In this document: one piece after another, positions 1 to 6,119 of the stretch | How the letters are laid out: each line of letters opens with the position of its first letter | Position numbering within the stretch: the first letter of the stretch is position 1 | Assembly (NCBI GenBank): GCA_964540295.1 | Contig: CAZIMT010000137.1 | Coordinates: 1-8,988 of the forward strand | Origin: CAZCPB01 sp964540295 | Lineage (GTDB): Bacteria > Planctomycetota > Phycisphaerae > Phycisphaerales > UBA1924 | DNA: 8,988 nt | Reading direction: 5' to 3' | Program-made: the position numbers and the translations under genes | The notes under the pieces: model-generated | The model's input: the letters and a program-made list of their open reading frames with translations, nothing else | What the model was told of the DNA's origin: nothing | Databases searched by the model: none

Positions 1-175
1 GGCATGGGGAGGAGATGGTACGAGCGGGGGCGAGGGCATTAGCTTTCGCACAGATCTTGAGATGATGAAGCGATGAGAGAGATGGTCAGGGGAGGTAGGA
101 GCTTTGGCTGATCAATCGGGCTCATCGATCGAGATGGATCGCAACCAAGAGGTGAGTTGGCCGTAGGTTGTTGGT
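1..175. other. Window edge, no gene assigned
   Basis: I see no confident gene here. On the plus strand all three frames are open from the left edge and close at TAG 40-42, TGA 74-76 and TGA 63-65, so the last residues of an upstream plus-strand gene could lie here. The frame ending at 74-76 (…GISFRTDLEMMKR) and the one ending at 63-65 (…RAGARALAFAQILR) both look protein-like, and I cannot choose between them. No terminator or clear promoter is visible before the gene starting at 176. Confidence 0.3.
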
Positions 176-958
176 GTGAGTCGATCACACATCTGTGCGC
201 GGTGCGGTGCCGAACTTGCGCGGATACGTTCGCGGTTTGATGCTGTGCGCGACGGCGAGACCGGGCTGCGCGTGGTGGTGTGCGCGAGGTGTGAGGCAGG
301 GAGCGTTCGGCGTGCGCATCCGATCTCGGCGGCGTGGCGCTGGTGGCTGCGGACGCTGGCGGTTCTCAATACGACGGCGTTGCAGTTCGTAGGCCTGTTC
401 CTCGCGGTGATCGGCGTGGGTGGTTCGTGCAACGAGATCCGGGCGGAGCTGACGGCGCTGGGCGCGAACGTGCTCGACCTCGCGACGGCTGCGCCGGCCG
501 ATCGGGCTCGGATGCTGCGTCCGGTTCTTGAATGGGCCTCCGACGCCGGCTTTGGTTCGCTGCTGGGGTGGGCGTTCGTGTGCGTGATCGCGGGGGCGTG
601 GATCACGGTGGGGCTGGCGCACTGGAGGCGGCCCGGCGTTGCGTTGGGTTGGGCGCTGGCGCGCGGCTGGCTGGCGTGGGCCGGTCTGCTCGCGTTCACG
701 CATGTTATTTTCTACGCGGCCCACGCGCTGGAGTCGGCCTTGCGATCGATCCCGGATCACCCGAGCCCGATGTTCGCTCGCACGCCGATGCCAAGGCTCG
801 ACAGGCTGCTCAATGGGCTGGTCTTGATCGTTCCGTCGGCGCTGGTGGCGTTGCTGGGCGTGCCGCTCGGGCTGGCGTGCCGCTTTGTGAACCAGGTGCG
901 TGCCCGACGTCGCTTTATCAAGCGGCTCAGGAAACTTCGAGCCAGAAAGCAGGTCTGA
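176..958 (+). CDS. Zinc-ribbon multi-pass membrane protein, unknown function
   Basis: This 260-residue protein has no family I can name. Residues 7-39 hold two CxxC knuckles (C7/C10 and C36/C39), the pattern of a small zinc ribbon. After that come about four hydrophobic segments, roughly residues 57-81, 127-148, 158-182 and 211-235. The C-terminus is strongly basic (VRARRRFIKRLRKLRARK), which suggests a cytoplasmic tail. The start is GTG at 176; an in-frame TAG at 164-166 rules out a longer form, and the ribosome-binding sequence is weak. Its TGA overlaps the ATG of the next gene (TGATG), so the two are probably translationally coupled. The downstream protein has the same layout, suggesting a functional pair or a diverged duplication. 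Planctomycetes encode many membrane proteins of this ribbon-plus-helices form, mostly of unknown role. Coding status is well supported; function is not. Confidence 0.75.
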   Translation: MSRSHICARCGAELARIRSRFDAVRDGETGLRVVVCARCEAGSVRRAHPISAAWRWWLRTLAVLNTTALQFVGLFLAVIGVGGSCNEIRAELTALGANVLDLATAAPADRARMLRPVLEWASDAGFGSLLGWAFVCVIAGAWITVGLAHWRRPGVALGWALARGWLAWAGLLAFTHVIFYAAHALESALRSIPDHPSPMFARTPMPRLDRLLNGLVLIVPSALVALLGVPLGLACRFVNQVRARRRFIKRLRKLRARKQV

Positions 959-2013
959 TGGACCCGAACGCGCCGCCTCTGCTCGTAAAGGATATTTCCG
1001 AGAACGCCCGTCTCGCGCCGATCCACGCCGCGGCGTCGGTGTCGGACCGCGCCGTTTCCGTGCTTTGGGGCGACCGCGGCTGCGCCTCGTGCGGGTTCAA
1101 TCTGGTCGGGCAGCGAATCGTGCGCGAGGGGGTCTACGGCATGCTGCTGGTCCGCTGCCCCGAGTGCAACACCGCAGCGTCGTTGCAGGAGTACCCGCTG
1201 CTGGGGAGGTGGGCGGCGCGTTGGGGCGCGGTGCTGGCCGCGGGTTGGCTGCTCGGGCTTTTGATGTGGGGCGTGCTGAACGTGTGGGCTTGCTTTCAGC
1301 TCTCGCACTCGGCGGTTGTCGAGGCCTCGAGCACGCTTGCCCGCGAGGCCGTGGTGCGGCAGGTCGCTCACTCGAAGATCGAACTCGAAGAAATCAAGAA
1401 GACGGACCCAGAGTTTAAGTCGCGGACCGCGTTCTCGTTGAACTTCATGGCGACGCAAGTGGCCGAGGCCTACGGCACGCTTGATCTGTCGTGGTGGAAC
1501 GCGCAGGACGCCGACGCGATGTTCCAAGAGGTCGGCGGGTGGCGGCGCGGCGTGAACTGGGGGGCCGCGGCGGTATGGGTCTACGGCAGCGTGCTGGGCG
1601 TGGGCTTTGGGATGGTGTGGGCGGTGGCGCTGGCGCACGTGCGCGGGTGGAAGCTGATGGCGGTGCCGCTGGTGATCGCGGTGTTCGCTGTGGTGATGTC
1701 GCTTCTTCCTGAGGCGCGGTCACTGTTTTACTTCAACCCGTTCGCTCAGTACCGGGGTGGTGGGCCTTGGATCGGGGCCATTGCGGCGGTGCGAGCGACC
1801 ATCGAGCCGATCATGCTTCCGGCGTCGGTCGTGTTCTGCGGGCTGTGCATGGGTGTTGGAGTGTGGATCGGTCGGCCCGTGGCGCGGTTGGCGGTGCGTG
1901 CGCTGCTGGCTCCGCGGATGCGTGGGACGCTGGCGTTTCTGTGGTTATGTGACGGGAAGGAGCCGCCGACGGTGGGGCCGGTGTACCGCGCGCCGGGGGT
2001 GCTTCGAAGATGA
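958..2013 (+). CDS. Zinc-ribbon multi-pass membrane protein, unknown function
   Basis: This 351-residue protein begins with about 40 polar residues and then a zinc ribbon: C42/C45 in GCASCGFNLVGQ and C67/C70 in VRCPECN. The CxxCGFNL part resembles the CxxCGYxLRG ribbons frequent in planctomycete proteins. Hydrophobic helices lie near residues 88-112, 200-226, 230-250 and 284-306. Between the first and second helix is a polar, partly charged stretch (about 117-198, including IELEEIKKTDPEFK) that could form an extracytoplasmic or coiled domain. The frame is open upstream to 532, but ATG 958 is the sensible start because it overlaps the preceding TGA and the ribbon follows it. The pair looks like one transcription unit, and nothing in the sequence reveals a ligand or partner. 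The gene converges on the ketosynthase gene, with 59 bases between the two stop codons and no obvious terminator. Confidence 0.8.
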   Translation: MDPNAPPLLVKDISENARLAPIHAAASVSDRAVSVLWGDRGCASCGFNLVGQRIVREGVYGMLLVRCPECNTAASLQEYPLLGRWAARWGAVLAAGWLLGLLMWGVLNVWACFQLSHSAVVEASSTLAREAVVRQVAHSKIELEEIKKTDPEFKSRTAFSLNFMATQVAEAYGTLDLSWWNAQDADAMFQEVGGWRRGVNWGAAAVWVYGSVLGVGFGMVWAVALAHVRGWKLMAVPLVIAVFAVVMSLLPEARSLFYFNPFAQYRGGGPWIGAIAAVRATIEPIMLPASVVFCGLCMGVGVWIGRPVARLAVRALLAPRMRGTLAFLWLCDGKEPPTVGPVYRAPGVLRR

Positions 2014-2072
2014 GCACGCGGCGGTGGTGGGTAGAGTGATGTGGCAGAGAAGAGTCGCCTCGAAGAGCCGAC

Positions 2073-3467
2073 CTACCTGGGGGGCAGGGAGCGGACGATG
2101 AGTGCGCTGTTCTTGGCACCGAAGGCGAGGCAGTTGATGAGGATATTGTGGCCGGTCTCGGGGTCGATGAGCGTGGCGTGGTTAGGCGTGTAGTTCAGAT
2201 CGCACTGAGCGTCGGGCGTGTTGAGGTTGATGGTCGGGAGAAGGAACGCACCTGCGCCTACGCCTTCCCCTTGCCCTGCCCCGGCGTCGGCGTTGGTCAG
2301 GCCGGCGAGGGTGGAGACCAAGGCCGCGAGCCCGCCAGCGCCCTGAGGGTGGCCGATCGAGGACTTGACGGAATGGCCGCGAAGTTTGGGGGCGTGCTCG
2401 CGGAATACTTTCTTGATGACCGCGGTCTCGGTCGCGTCGTTGAGAGGCGTGCCGGTGCCGTGGTAGTGGACGAACTCGATGTCGGTCGTTTCGAGCGTTG
2501 CGTCGGCCAGGGCGAGCTCAATAGCGCGAGCAGATTCGTGCAGATCGGGGGCGGGGCGGACACGGTGGTAGGCGTCGCAGGTCGCGCCGTAGCCAAGAGC
2601 CCGCGCGATAGGCCGGGCGCCGCGTTGCGTGGCGTGGTCCGCGCGTTCAAGCACCACGGCCCAGGCACCCTCGCCCAGCACGAAGCCGTCGCGCGATTGA
2701 TCGAAAGGCCGCGACGCGGTGCCAGCCTGAGACGGGTTCTGGCGAAAGTCGCGAGTCGAGATCACGCGGAGCAGTTCCATGCCCATGATCGTTTCGACGC
2801 GGACGTGCGCGTCGGCCCCGATGACGACCACCGCGCGAGGCGCGCCGGGGCGGTCAGAGCGGAGCTGGTCCATGGCGATGCCCACGGCGTCGGAGGACGA
2901 TGCGCACCCGGTGGATACGCACAAGGACGGGCCGCGCAGGCCGAGCGTGATCGAGAGTTCGCCAGCGAGGTTGCCGTGGGTTGCGTTGGTGATGGTCCAG
3001 AGCGAGGTGCGTTCGCCAGCGTGGAAGGCGGCGGCCTGGGTGAGGGTGAAGTCGATGCCCCCGCCGCCGGTGCCGAGGATGAGGCCGATCTGTCGCGTGG
3101 GTTCGAGATCGTGGCTGGTGTCGGCCGCGGACTCGGAGAGATGATCCGCGGCATAGAGGGCGGCGTGAGCGTGGGCGGCGTTGGGGAATTGCAGCCCGGC
3201 CTGGGTCATCGCTTCGCGCGCGGCGGCGACGGCCATGGGGATGAGCGCGGGGACGCGCGTGATGTCCGCGGCGGACATCACGCTGCGCGAGTCAAAGTCG
3301 GTGCAGCGGGCGGCGACGCTAGATTTCAGGCGCGAGTCTTGGAACGAGAGCAGCGACACGCCGGATCGCCCGGCGCGGAGAGCGCGGGCGAAGGCGGGGA
3401 CGCCGACACCCAGCGGAGTGACGGCCCCCAGCCCGGTGATCACGACGCTGGGACGGTCAGCACGCAC
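2073..3467 (-). CDS. FabF-like beta-ketoacyl-[ACP] synthase
   Basis: This 464-residue protein is a thiolase-fold condensing enzyme. Such enzymes join an acyl thioester to malonyl-ACP with loss of CO2, in fatty-acid or polyketide synthesis. The opening SVVITGLGAVTPLG is typical of KAS I/II. The catalytic triad is intact: C188 in VSTGCASSSDAVG, H336 in HYHGTGTPLND and H373 in KSSIGHPQGAGG, with the conserved lysine K368. The C-terminal CLAFGAKNSALIV matches the usual FGxxN segment. The nucleophile is preceded by STG rather than the DTA of housekeeping FabF, a form I associate with KS-alpha-like and other specialised ketosynthases. It is about 50 residues longer than E. coli FabF, partly from a Gly/Ala-rich low-complexity insert near residues 391-406. 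The start is GTG 3467, chosen because the family's conserved N-terminus begins right after it; no Shine-Dalgarno is visible. It lies 44 nt after the pseudopilin gene. No ACP, ketoreductase or other fatty-acid gene is nearby, so its product is unknown. Confidence 0.9.
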   Translation of the reverse strand: MRADRPSVVITGLGAVTPLGVGVPAFARALRAGRSGVSLLSFQDSRLKSSVAARCTDFDSRSVMSAADITRVPALIPMAVAAAREAMTQAGLQFPNAAHAHAALYAADHLSESAADTSHDLEPTRQIGLILGTGGGGIDFTLTQAAAFHAGERTSLWTITNATHGNLAGELSITLGLRGPSLCVSTGCASSSDAVGIAMDQLRSDRPGAPRAVVVIGADAHVRVETIMGMELLRVISTRDFRQNPSQAGTASRPFDQSRDGFVLGEGAWAVVLERADHATQRGARPIARALGYGATCDAYHRVRPAPDLHESARAIELALADATLETTDIEFVHYHGTGTPLNDATETAVIKKVFREHAPKLRGHSVKSSIGHPQGAGGLAALVSTLAGLTNADAGAGQGEGVGAGAFLLPTINLNTPDAQCDLNYTPNHATLIDPETGHNILINCLAFGAKNSALIVRSLPPR

Positions 3468-3511
3468 GCGAGAAGAGAGTAGGGCGACGGAGCAGAAGTC
3501 AAGGGTGAGGT

Positions 3512-4324
3512 TTAGTAGTCTCGACCACGGACGCCGTCGGGAGTGTCCATGACGGGCTGCGCGGTGCCGATCTCGGGTGGTGCCCAAGGTTTGGTCGCTT
3601 CGCTTAGCAGCTTGGCGGCGGCGTGGCTGTCTGCGAAGAGCATGGGGCGGCGATCGCGGTTGGCGTTGGGGATGCCTCGGAGGTGGGTGAGCTCGTTATC
3701 GAGGAGCATCACCTTGCTGCTTGGGAACGTGACGTCGCGAACGAAGACGGGGCGGAAGACGGAATCGACCAGCGCGGTGCCGGGCTTCCAGACTTCGGGG
3801 CGCGCAAAGAAGTTCTTGCTGAGTAAGTAGGAAGGAGTGCCATTGCCAATTCCTGCACGGTTCCAAGGATCTTCGCCAGCACCGACGCCGCCAGGGCCGA
3901 CCCAGGAGCGGAACCACTCGCGCCAGGGCGCGACGCGGTGCATGAGGCTTGGCCAGTAGAACGAGGTATCCCAATAGCCGGGTGTAATCGACGACCCGCT
4001 GTCGCCGTCGGGGGAGGTGTCGAACTTGGCTCCCACCGGTGCCCAGGGGTAGGCGTTGGCGTAGGTGGTGGTATAAAGCTCGAAAGCGGTGGCGGTCTGG
4101 CGCAGGTTGCTGAGGGTGCCAGCCTCGCGGGCGGATCGCCTGGCGCCGGCGATGGCCGGAAGAATGATGGAGATAAGGACGCCGATGACGCCGATGGTGA
4201 CCAGGAGTTCGATCAGAGAGAAAGCACGCTGACGTGTGTCGCGGTATGCTGAGCGAACGATTGAAGGTTCGTCGAAGAATGATTTACTGGAATGGAATGG
4301 CACAGTATGCCTTATTATCAGCAT
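3512..4324 (-). CDS. Type II/IV pseudopilin-like protein (N-methylation domain)
   Basis: This 270-residue protein carries a prepilin-type N-methylation segment: RQRA|FSLIELLVTIGVIGVL, then IISIILPA-like hydrophobic residues, with predicted cleavage between A34 and F35 and the key glutamate at E39 (+5). Alanine at -1 instead of glycine fits other planctomycete pseudopilins. A helical stretch (SNLRQTATAFELYTTTYAN) follows, then an aromatic-rich globular domain (WDTSFYWP, WREWFRSW). The late motif MLFADSHAA resembles the 'FxDGHa' strand near the end of the abundant planctomycete pseudopilin families. The product would be processed by a prepilin peptidase and sit in the inner membrane or a pseudopilus. 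ATG 4324 gives an unusually long 34-residue leader and overlaps the previous gene by 41 bases; GTG 4303 would give 27. Neither has a clear ribosome-binding site, so the start is uncertain. No secretin, ATPase or peptidase gene is nearby. Confidence 0.85.
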   Translation of the reverse strand: MLIIRHTVPFHSSKSFFDEPSIVRSAYRDTRQRAFSLIELLVTIGVIGVLISIILPAIAGARRSAREAGTLSNLRQTATAFELYTTTYANAYPWAPVGAKFDTSPDGDSGSSITPGYWDTSFYWPSLMHRVAPWREWFRSWVGPGGVGAGEDPWNRAGIGNGTPSYLLSKNFFARPEVWKPGTALVDSVFRPVFVRDVTFPSSKVMLLDNELTHLRGIPNANRDRRPMLFADSHAAAKLLSEATKPWAPPEIGTAQPVMDTPDGVRGRDY

Positions 4325-5081
4325 AATAGATCGTCGCCGAGATCGGCACCCATTGATTACGCTTGGCGTTCCACCCGAACTGGAATCCTACAAAGGCTTG
4401 GGTCTTTCCTCCGCCAGACGGTGGTGCCTTGTTCACTTCCATTGGAAGTCTTATTTCGACCACGTCGAGCTTTTCCTTCTCTGGATCATCGGAGATGTCG
4501 AACCGAGCGTCGCCCGTCAGGGTTGACGTGAGGGTGAGATAGCTTTCGGCCTCGTGCGTTGGAGGGATACGCTTGCCCTTGGCGTAAATTACTCGGGCTT
4601 CGAGCTGATTCAGGCCGAGAGAGGAGAATCGGGAATAGGCTGCTGACGCTTCCCACCCTTGACGATCCTCTTCGGTTCGGAGTTTGGAATCCGGCTTGCT
4701 TCCGCGCTTCGTGCGAAAACTTGAATCCCGAGCAAAGTCTGGATCGATCACGGCTGACAAACGCTCTCGAAAGGCCTCGGCCAAATCGGAAGCGTTCGTG
4801 ATCGACCCGGAGCCCAGTCTTAGGCCGCTTGCTGCTTTGGACGCGGAAAGCGAAGCCTGTTCGAGTACTTGTTTGACGGTCTCAGAAGTTGGTCGCGTGT
4901 CCAACACGATCTCCGCGACCCTTTGTTTGGCTTGTGTCAGAGCGGGTGATTCTGGCAAAGGAACTTCTGTGGGGCGTGCGGTGTTCGAAGAGGAACCAAG
5001 CCAAGCACGCCCACCCAAGAACAGTCCGAGAGCAGCCAGAACCCCGGCCAAGATCAACTTTGGTTTGCTGGTGTCAGCCAT
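4284..5081 (-). CDS. Membrane-anchored or secreted protein, unknown function
   Basis: I do not recognise this 265-residue protein. Residues 8-28 form one hydrophobic segment after a lysine-containing start (MADTSKPK), so it is a signal anchor or uncleaved signal peptide with the rest outside the cytoplasm. Residues 30-50 are a Pro/Ser/Thr-rich linker, 50-115 look helical, and 155-265 look beta-rich with repeated aromatics (QAFVGFQFGWN, NQWVPISATIYYA). The only cysteine, C260, is near the end. ATG 5081 has a good AAGGAC ribosome-binding site at 5089-5094, and a promoter lies at 5127-5156. The pseudopilin reading frame begins inside its 3' end, so the two are probably co-expressed. Base composition is more AT-rich than in the flanking genes, which could mean a different history. 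A role in the cell envelope is inferred only from the anchor and the pseudopilin neighbour. Confidence 0.75.
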   Translation of the reverse strand: MADTSKPKLILAGVLAALGLFLGGRAWLGSSSNTARPTEVPLPESPALTQAKQRVAEIVLDTRPTSETVKQVLEQASLSASKAASGLRLGSGSITNASDLAEAFRERLSAVIDPDFARDSSFRTKRGSKPDSKLRTEEDRQGWEASAAYSRFSSLGLNQLEARVIYAKGKRIPPTHEAESYLTLTSTLTGDARFDISDDPEKEKLDVVEIRLPMEVNKAPPSGGGKTQAFVGFQFGWNAKRNQWVPISATIYYADNKAYCAIPFQ

Positions 5082-5088
5082 TATTCAA

Positions 5089-5094
5089 GTCCTT
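5089..5094 (-). promoter_or_regulatory. Ribosome-binding site for the gene starting at 5081
   Basis: AAGGAC on the minus strand, 7 nt before ATG 5081. It is one of the few good Shine-Dalgarno sequences in the window and supports that start codon. Confidence 0.6.
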
Positions 5095-5126
5095 GAGATG
5101 ATCTTGCCTCGGCAAGCATTGACGAA

Positions 5127-5156
5127 ATTATAGTTTTCGCTGAAACCGCAGGTCAT
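5127..5156 (-). promoter_or_regulatory. Sigma-70-like promoter
   Basis: The minus strand carries a perfect -10 box TATAAT (5132-5127). Exactly 18 bases upstream is ATGACC (5156-5151), matching four of six positions of TTGACA. Transcription would begin near 5120, about 40 nt before ATG 5081, leaving a short leader that contains a small inverted repeat (CTTGC/GCAAG, 5103-5116). The promoter lies in the 98-base gap after the cysteine-rich peptide gene, so the 265-residue protein, pseudopilin and ketosynthase could form their own transcription unit. Confidence 0.5.
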
Positions 5157-5179
5157 GCACCGACCTCATAAAGAACCTG

Positions 5180-5443
5180 TTACGGATGTGCGATGCACAC
5201 CGCCTGAGCCCAGTTCACTGGGGGTGAACACCCGCCATCACCCGAGCAAACTTGGTTGCTTGAACACGGAGTAAGCGTGCAACTAACGACATCTTTCCCA
5301 CCCGGGCAATGCTGAGTGAAGCAGCAGGTGCCACCGCCCGGCGCGGGCGGACCGTCTGGCCGAGCGAAGGCTCGATCCACCGCGATCAAGGCCGCCGCGC
5401 ACGCCAACCCACTCAGAACCGTCGAGATCGTACGAGTCTTCAT
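5180..5443 (-). CDS. Small secreted cysteine-rich peptide
   Basis: This gene encodes an 87-residue precursor. MKTRTISTVLSGLACAAALIAVDRAFA is a classical signal peptide with probable cleavage AFA|RP after residue 27, leaving a mature peptide of about 60 residues. The mature part has eight cysteines (C40, C41, C46, C55, C60, C66, C72, C83) among Gly/Pro/Ser-rich sequence, enough for four disulfides or a metal site. I recognise no named family. The frame is open further upstream, but ATG 5443 is the right start because it opens a clean signal peptide and has a GGAG site 7 nt before it. It begins 4 nt after the stop of the MauE-like gene, whose family acts in redox maturation of disulfide-rich periplasmic proteins, such as the methylamine dehydrogenase small subunit. 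The peptide may be a substrate of that protein. This link is inference from position and cysteine content. Confidence 0.75.
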   Translation of the reverse strand: MKTRTISTVLSGLACAAALIAVDRAFARPDGPPAPGGGTCCFTQHCPGGKDVVSCTLTPCSSNQVCSGDGGCSPPVNWAQAVCIAHP

Positions 5444-5447
5444 GAAG

Positions 5448-5810
5448 TCACTCCGATAAAGTGGTGGTTCGTGAGGATGCGAACGCCGAACCTTCACGGT
5501 ACCACACGGTGAGGGACCACGCAAGTAGACACAGCCCGAAGAGCCCGATCGCACGTGGGAGCGCGAGCGCTTTGTCCGACCAGCCGAGCGAGCGAACGAG
5601 CCAACTGAGACCGCACCCGCAACCAAGGTCTATCTCGCGATACCGAAGCCAGAGCAGGTACGCCGAAAAACCGGCGAAGAGCACGGTTGAAACGGCGAGC
5701 GAAAGCCGGACATTGAGGCGGGCCACGAGCGCGGCGCCGAGCAGGATCTCGCTCACGATGAGCCCAGCGACGAACGGCCTTGCGTTCATCCCCGGGAACG
5801 CGGCTCGCAA
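5448..5810 (-). CDS. MauE/DoxX-type redox-associated membrane protein, 5' end uncertain
   Basis: The frame encodes 120 residues from TTG 5810, with hydrophobic helices near 13-30, 36-55 and 82-103. The motif SEILLGAALV followed by FAGFSAYLLWLRY and the cysteine pair C64/C66 in LGCGCG matches the MauE branch of the DoxX superfamily (ElllG, lFtaY, then CGCFG-like). MauE is needed, with MauD, to make the disulfide-rich small subunit of methylamine dehydrogenase; related proteins are thought to pass electrons between thiols and the membrane. The first MauE helix is missing from this version but is encoded just upstream in the same frame (5811-5901), so TTG 5810, or ATG 5789, is probably not the true start. 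The stop codon overlaps the ribosome-binding region of the cysteine-rich peptide gene, indicating tight coupling. The family call is firm; the functional state depends on how the 5' end is read. Confidence 0.75.
   Translation of the reverse strand: MRAAFPGMNARPFVAGLIVSEILLGAALVARLNVRLSLAVSTVLFAGFSAYLLWLRYREIDLGCGCGLSWLVRSLGWSDKALALPRAIGLFGLCLLAWSLTVWYREGSAFASSRTTTLSE
5451..5454 (-). promoter_or_regulatory. Ribosome-binding site fixing the peptide start
   Basis: GGAG, 7 nt before ATG 5443, is formed by the last codons of the MauE-like gene (TCG GAG TGA). It selects ATG 5443 over the longer open frame and implies translational coupling of the two genes. Confidence 0.6.
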
Positions 5811-5907
5811 CGAACTTTCAGTTTCAGCCGGATAGTGGGCCTTGCTCAGCCCTGAAAGCAGGAGGACCGCGCCGACAAGGACGGCGACAATGGAAGGGAA
5901 AGTTCAT
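5811..5907 (-). other. Out-of-start N-terminal segment of the MauE-like gene
   Basis: Read in the MauE frame, 5901-5811 gives FPSIVAVLVGAVLLLSGLSK and then a short polar linker. This is a good match to the first MauE/DoxX helix (a hydrophobic run ending in G-x-x-K). The segment has no ATG, GTG or TTG and is closed upstream by TGA 5906-5904. An ATG at 5907-5905 with AAAGG before it lies in the neighbouring frame; skipping one base after ATG AAC TTT CCC gives MNFPSIVAVLVG… and a normal 152-residue protein. Possible readings are a one-base assembly error in TTTCCC (5896-5901), a recent frameshift mutation, a +1 shift at CCC-U, or a rare ATT start at 5891. Confidence 0.6.
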
Positions 5908-5970
5908 AGACCTTTGTTAGCCTTGCGAAGAAGCATGGAGCATTCCAATCGATGACTGCTTCGACCATCT

Positions 5971-6002
5971 TAAAAAAAAACGAACCGTCAAGGACGATTC
6001 GT
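5971..6002 (-). terminator. Intrinsic terminator downstream of nusG
   Basis: On the minus strand ACGAATCGTC, loop CTT, GACGGTTCGT forms a 10-bp stem (one G·U pair) followed directly by nine T (complement of A 5972-5980). This is the clearest intrinsic terminator in the window. It lies about 118 nt past the nusG stop and would end the tuf-to-nusG transcript before the MauE-like gene. Confidence 0.8.
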
Positions 6003-6042
6003 GATAAATCAAAGATTATTTTCGAACAGATTTAATCAAACA

Positions 6043-6069
6043 CAAAACAAGTGTGTTCACACGTTTTTG
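6043..6069. repeat. Inverted repeat after nusG
   Basis: CAAAAC and GTTTTTG flank an inner GTGTG/CACAC inverted repeat. The core is nearly self-complementary, so a hairpin would have an awkwardly small loop or a bulge. It lies in an AT-rich stretch between nusG and its terminator. It could be an auxiliary terminator, an RNA 3'-end element or a protein site; nothing in the sequence decides among these. Confidence 0.35.
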
Positions 6070-6119
6070 TATTGAAACAGCCCGGTCCCACCCGTTTAGC
6101 TGGTCAAAGAGCGTACAAA

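Noticed and set aside
532..957. Upstream extension of the second zinc-ribbon gene
   Set aside because: It would overlap the first gene almost completely; ATG 958 overlaps the preceding stop and precedes the conserved ribbon.
757..1638. 293-codon open frame on the minus strand
   Set aside because: Antisense to the two zinc-ribbon genes; His/Arg/Pro-rich shadow.
2014..2072. Terminator between the convergent genes
   Set aside because: No stem with a T-run is visible on either strand in this 59-base gap.
2148..3482. 444-codon open frame on the plus strand opposite the ketosynthase
   Set aside because: It is antisense to a gene with all condensing-enzyme motifs, and its translation is low-complexity Gly/Arg/Val-rich, as expected for a high-GC shadow.
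3468..3587. ATG 3587 as the ketosynthase start
   Set aside because: The extra residues are Arg-rich, overlap the pseudopilin gene, and precede the family's conserved N-terminus.
5444..5626. N-terminal extension of the cysteine-rich peptide
   Set aside because: ATG 5443 starts a clean signal peptide with GGAG upstream; the extension is Arg/Ser-rich and overlaps the MauE-like gene.
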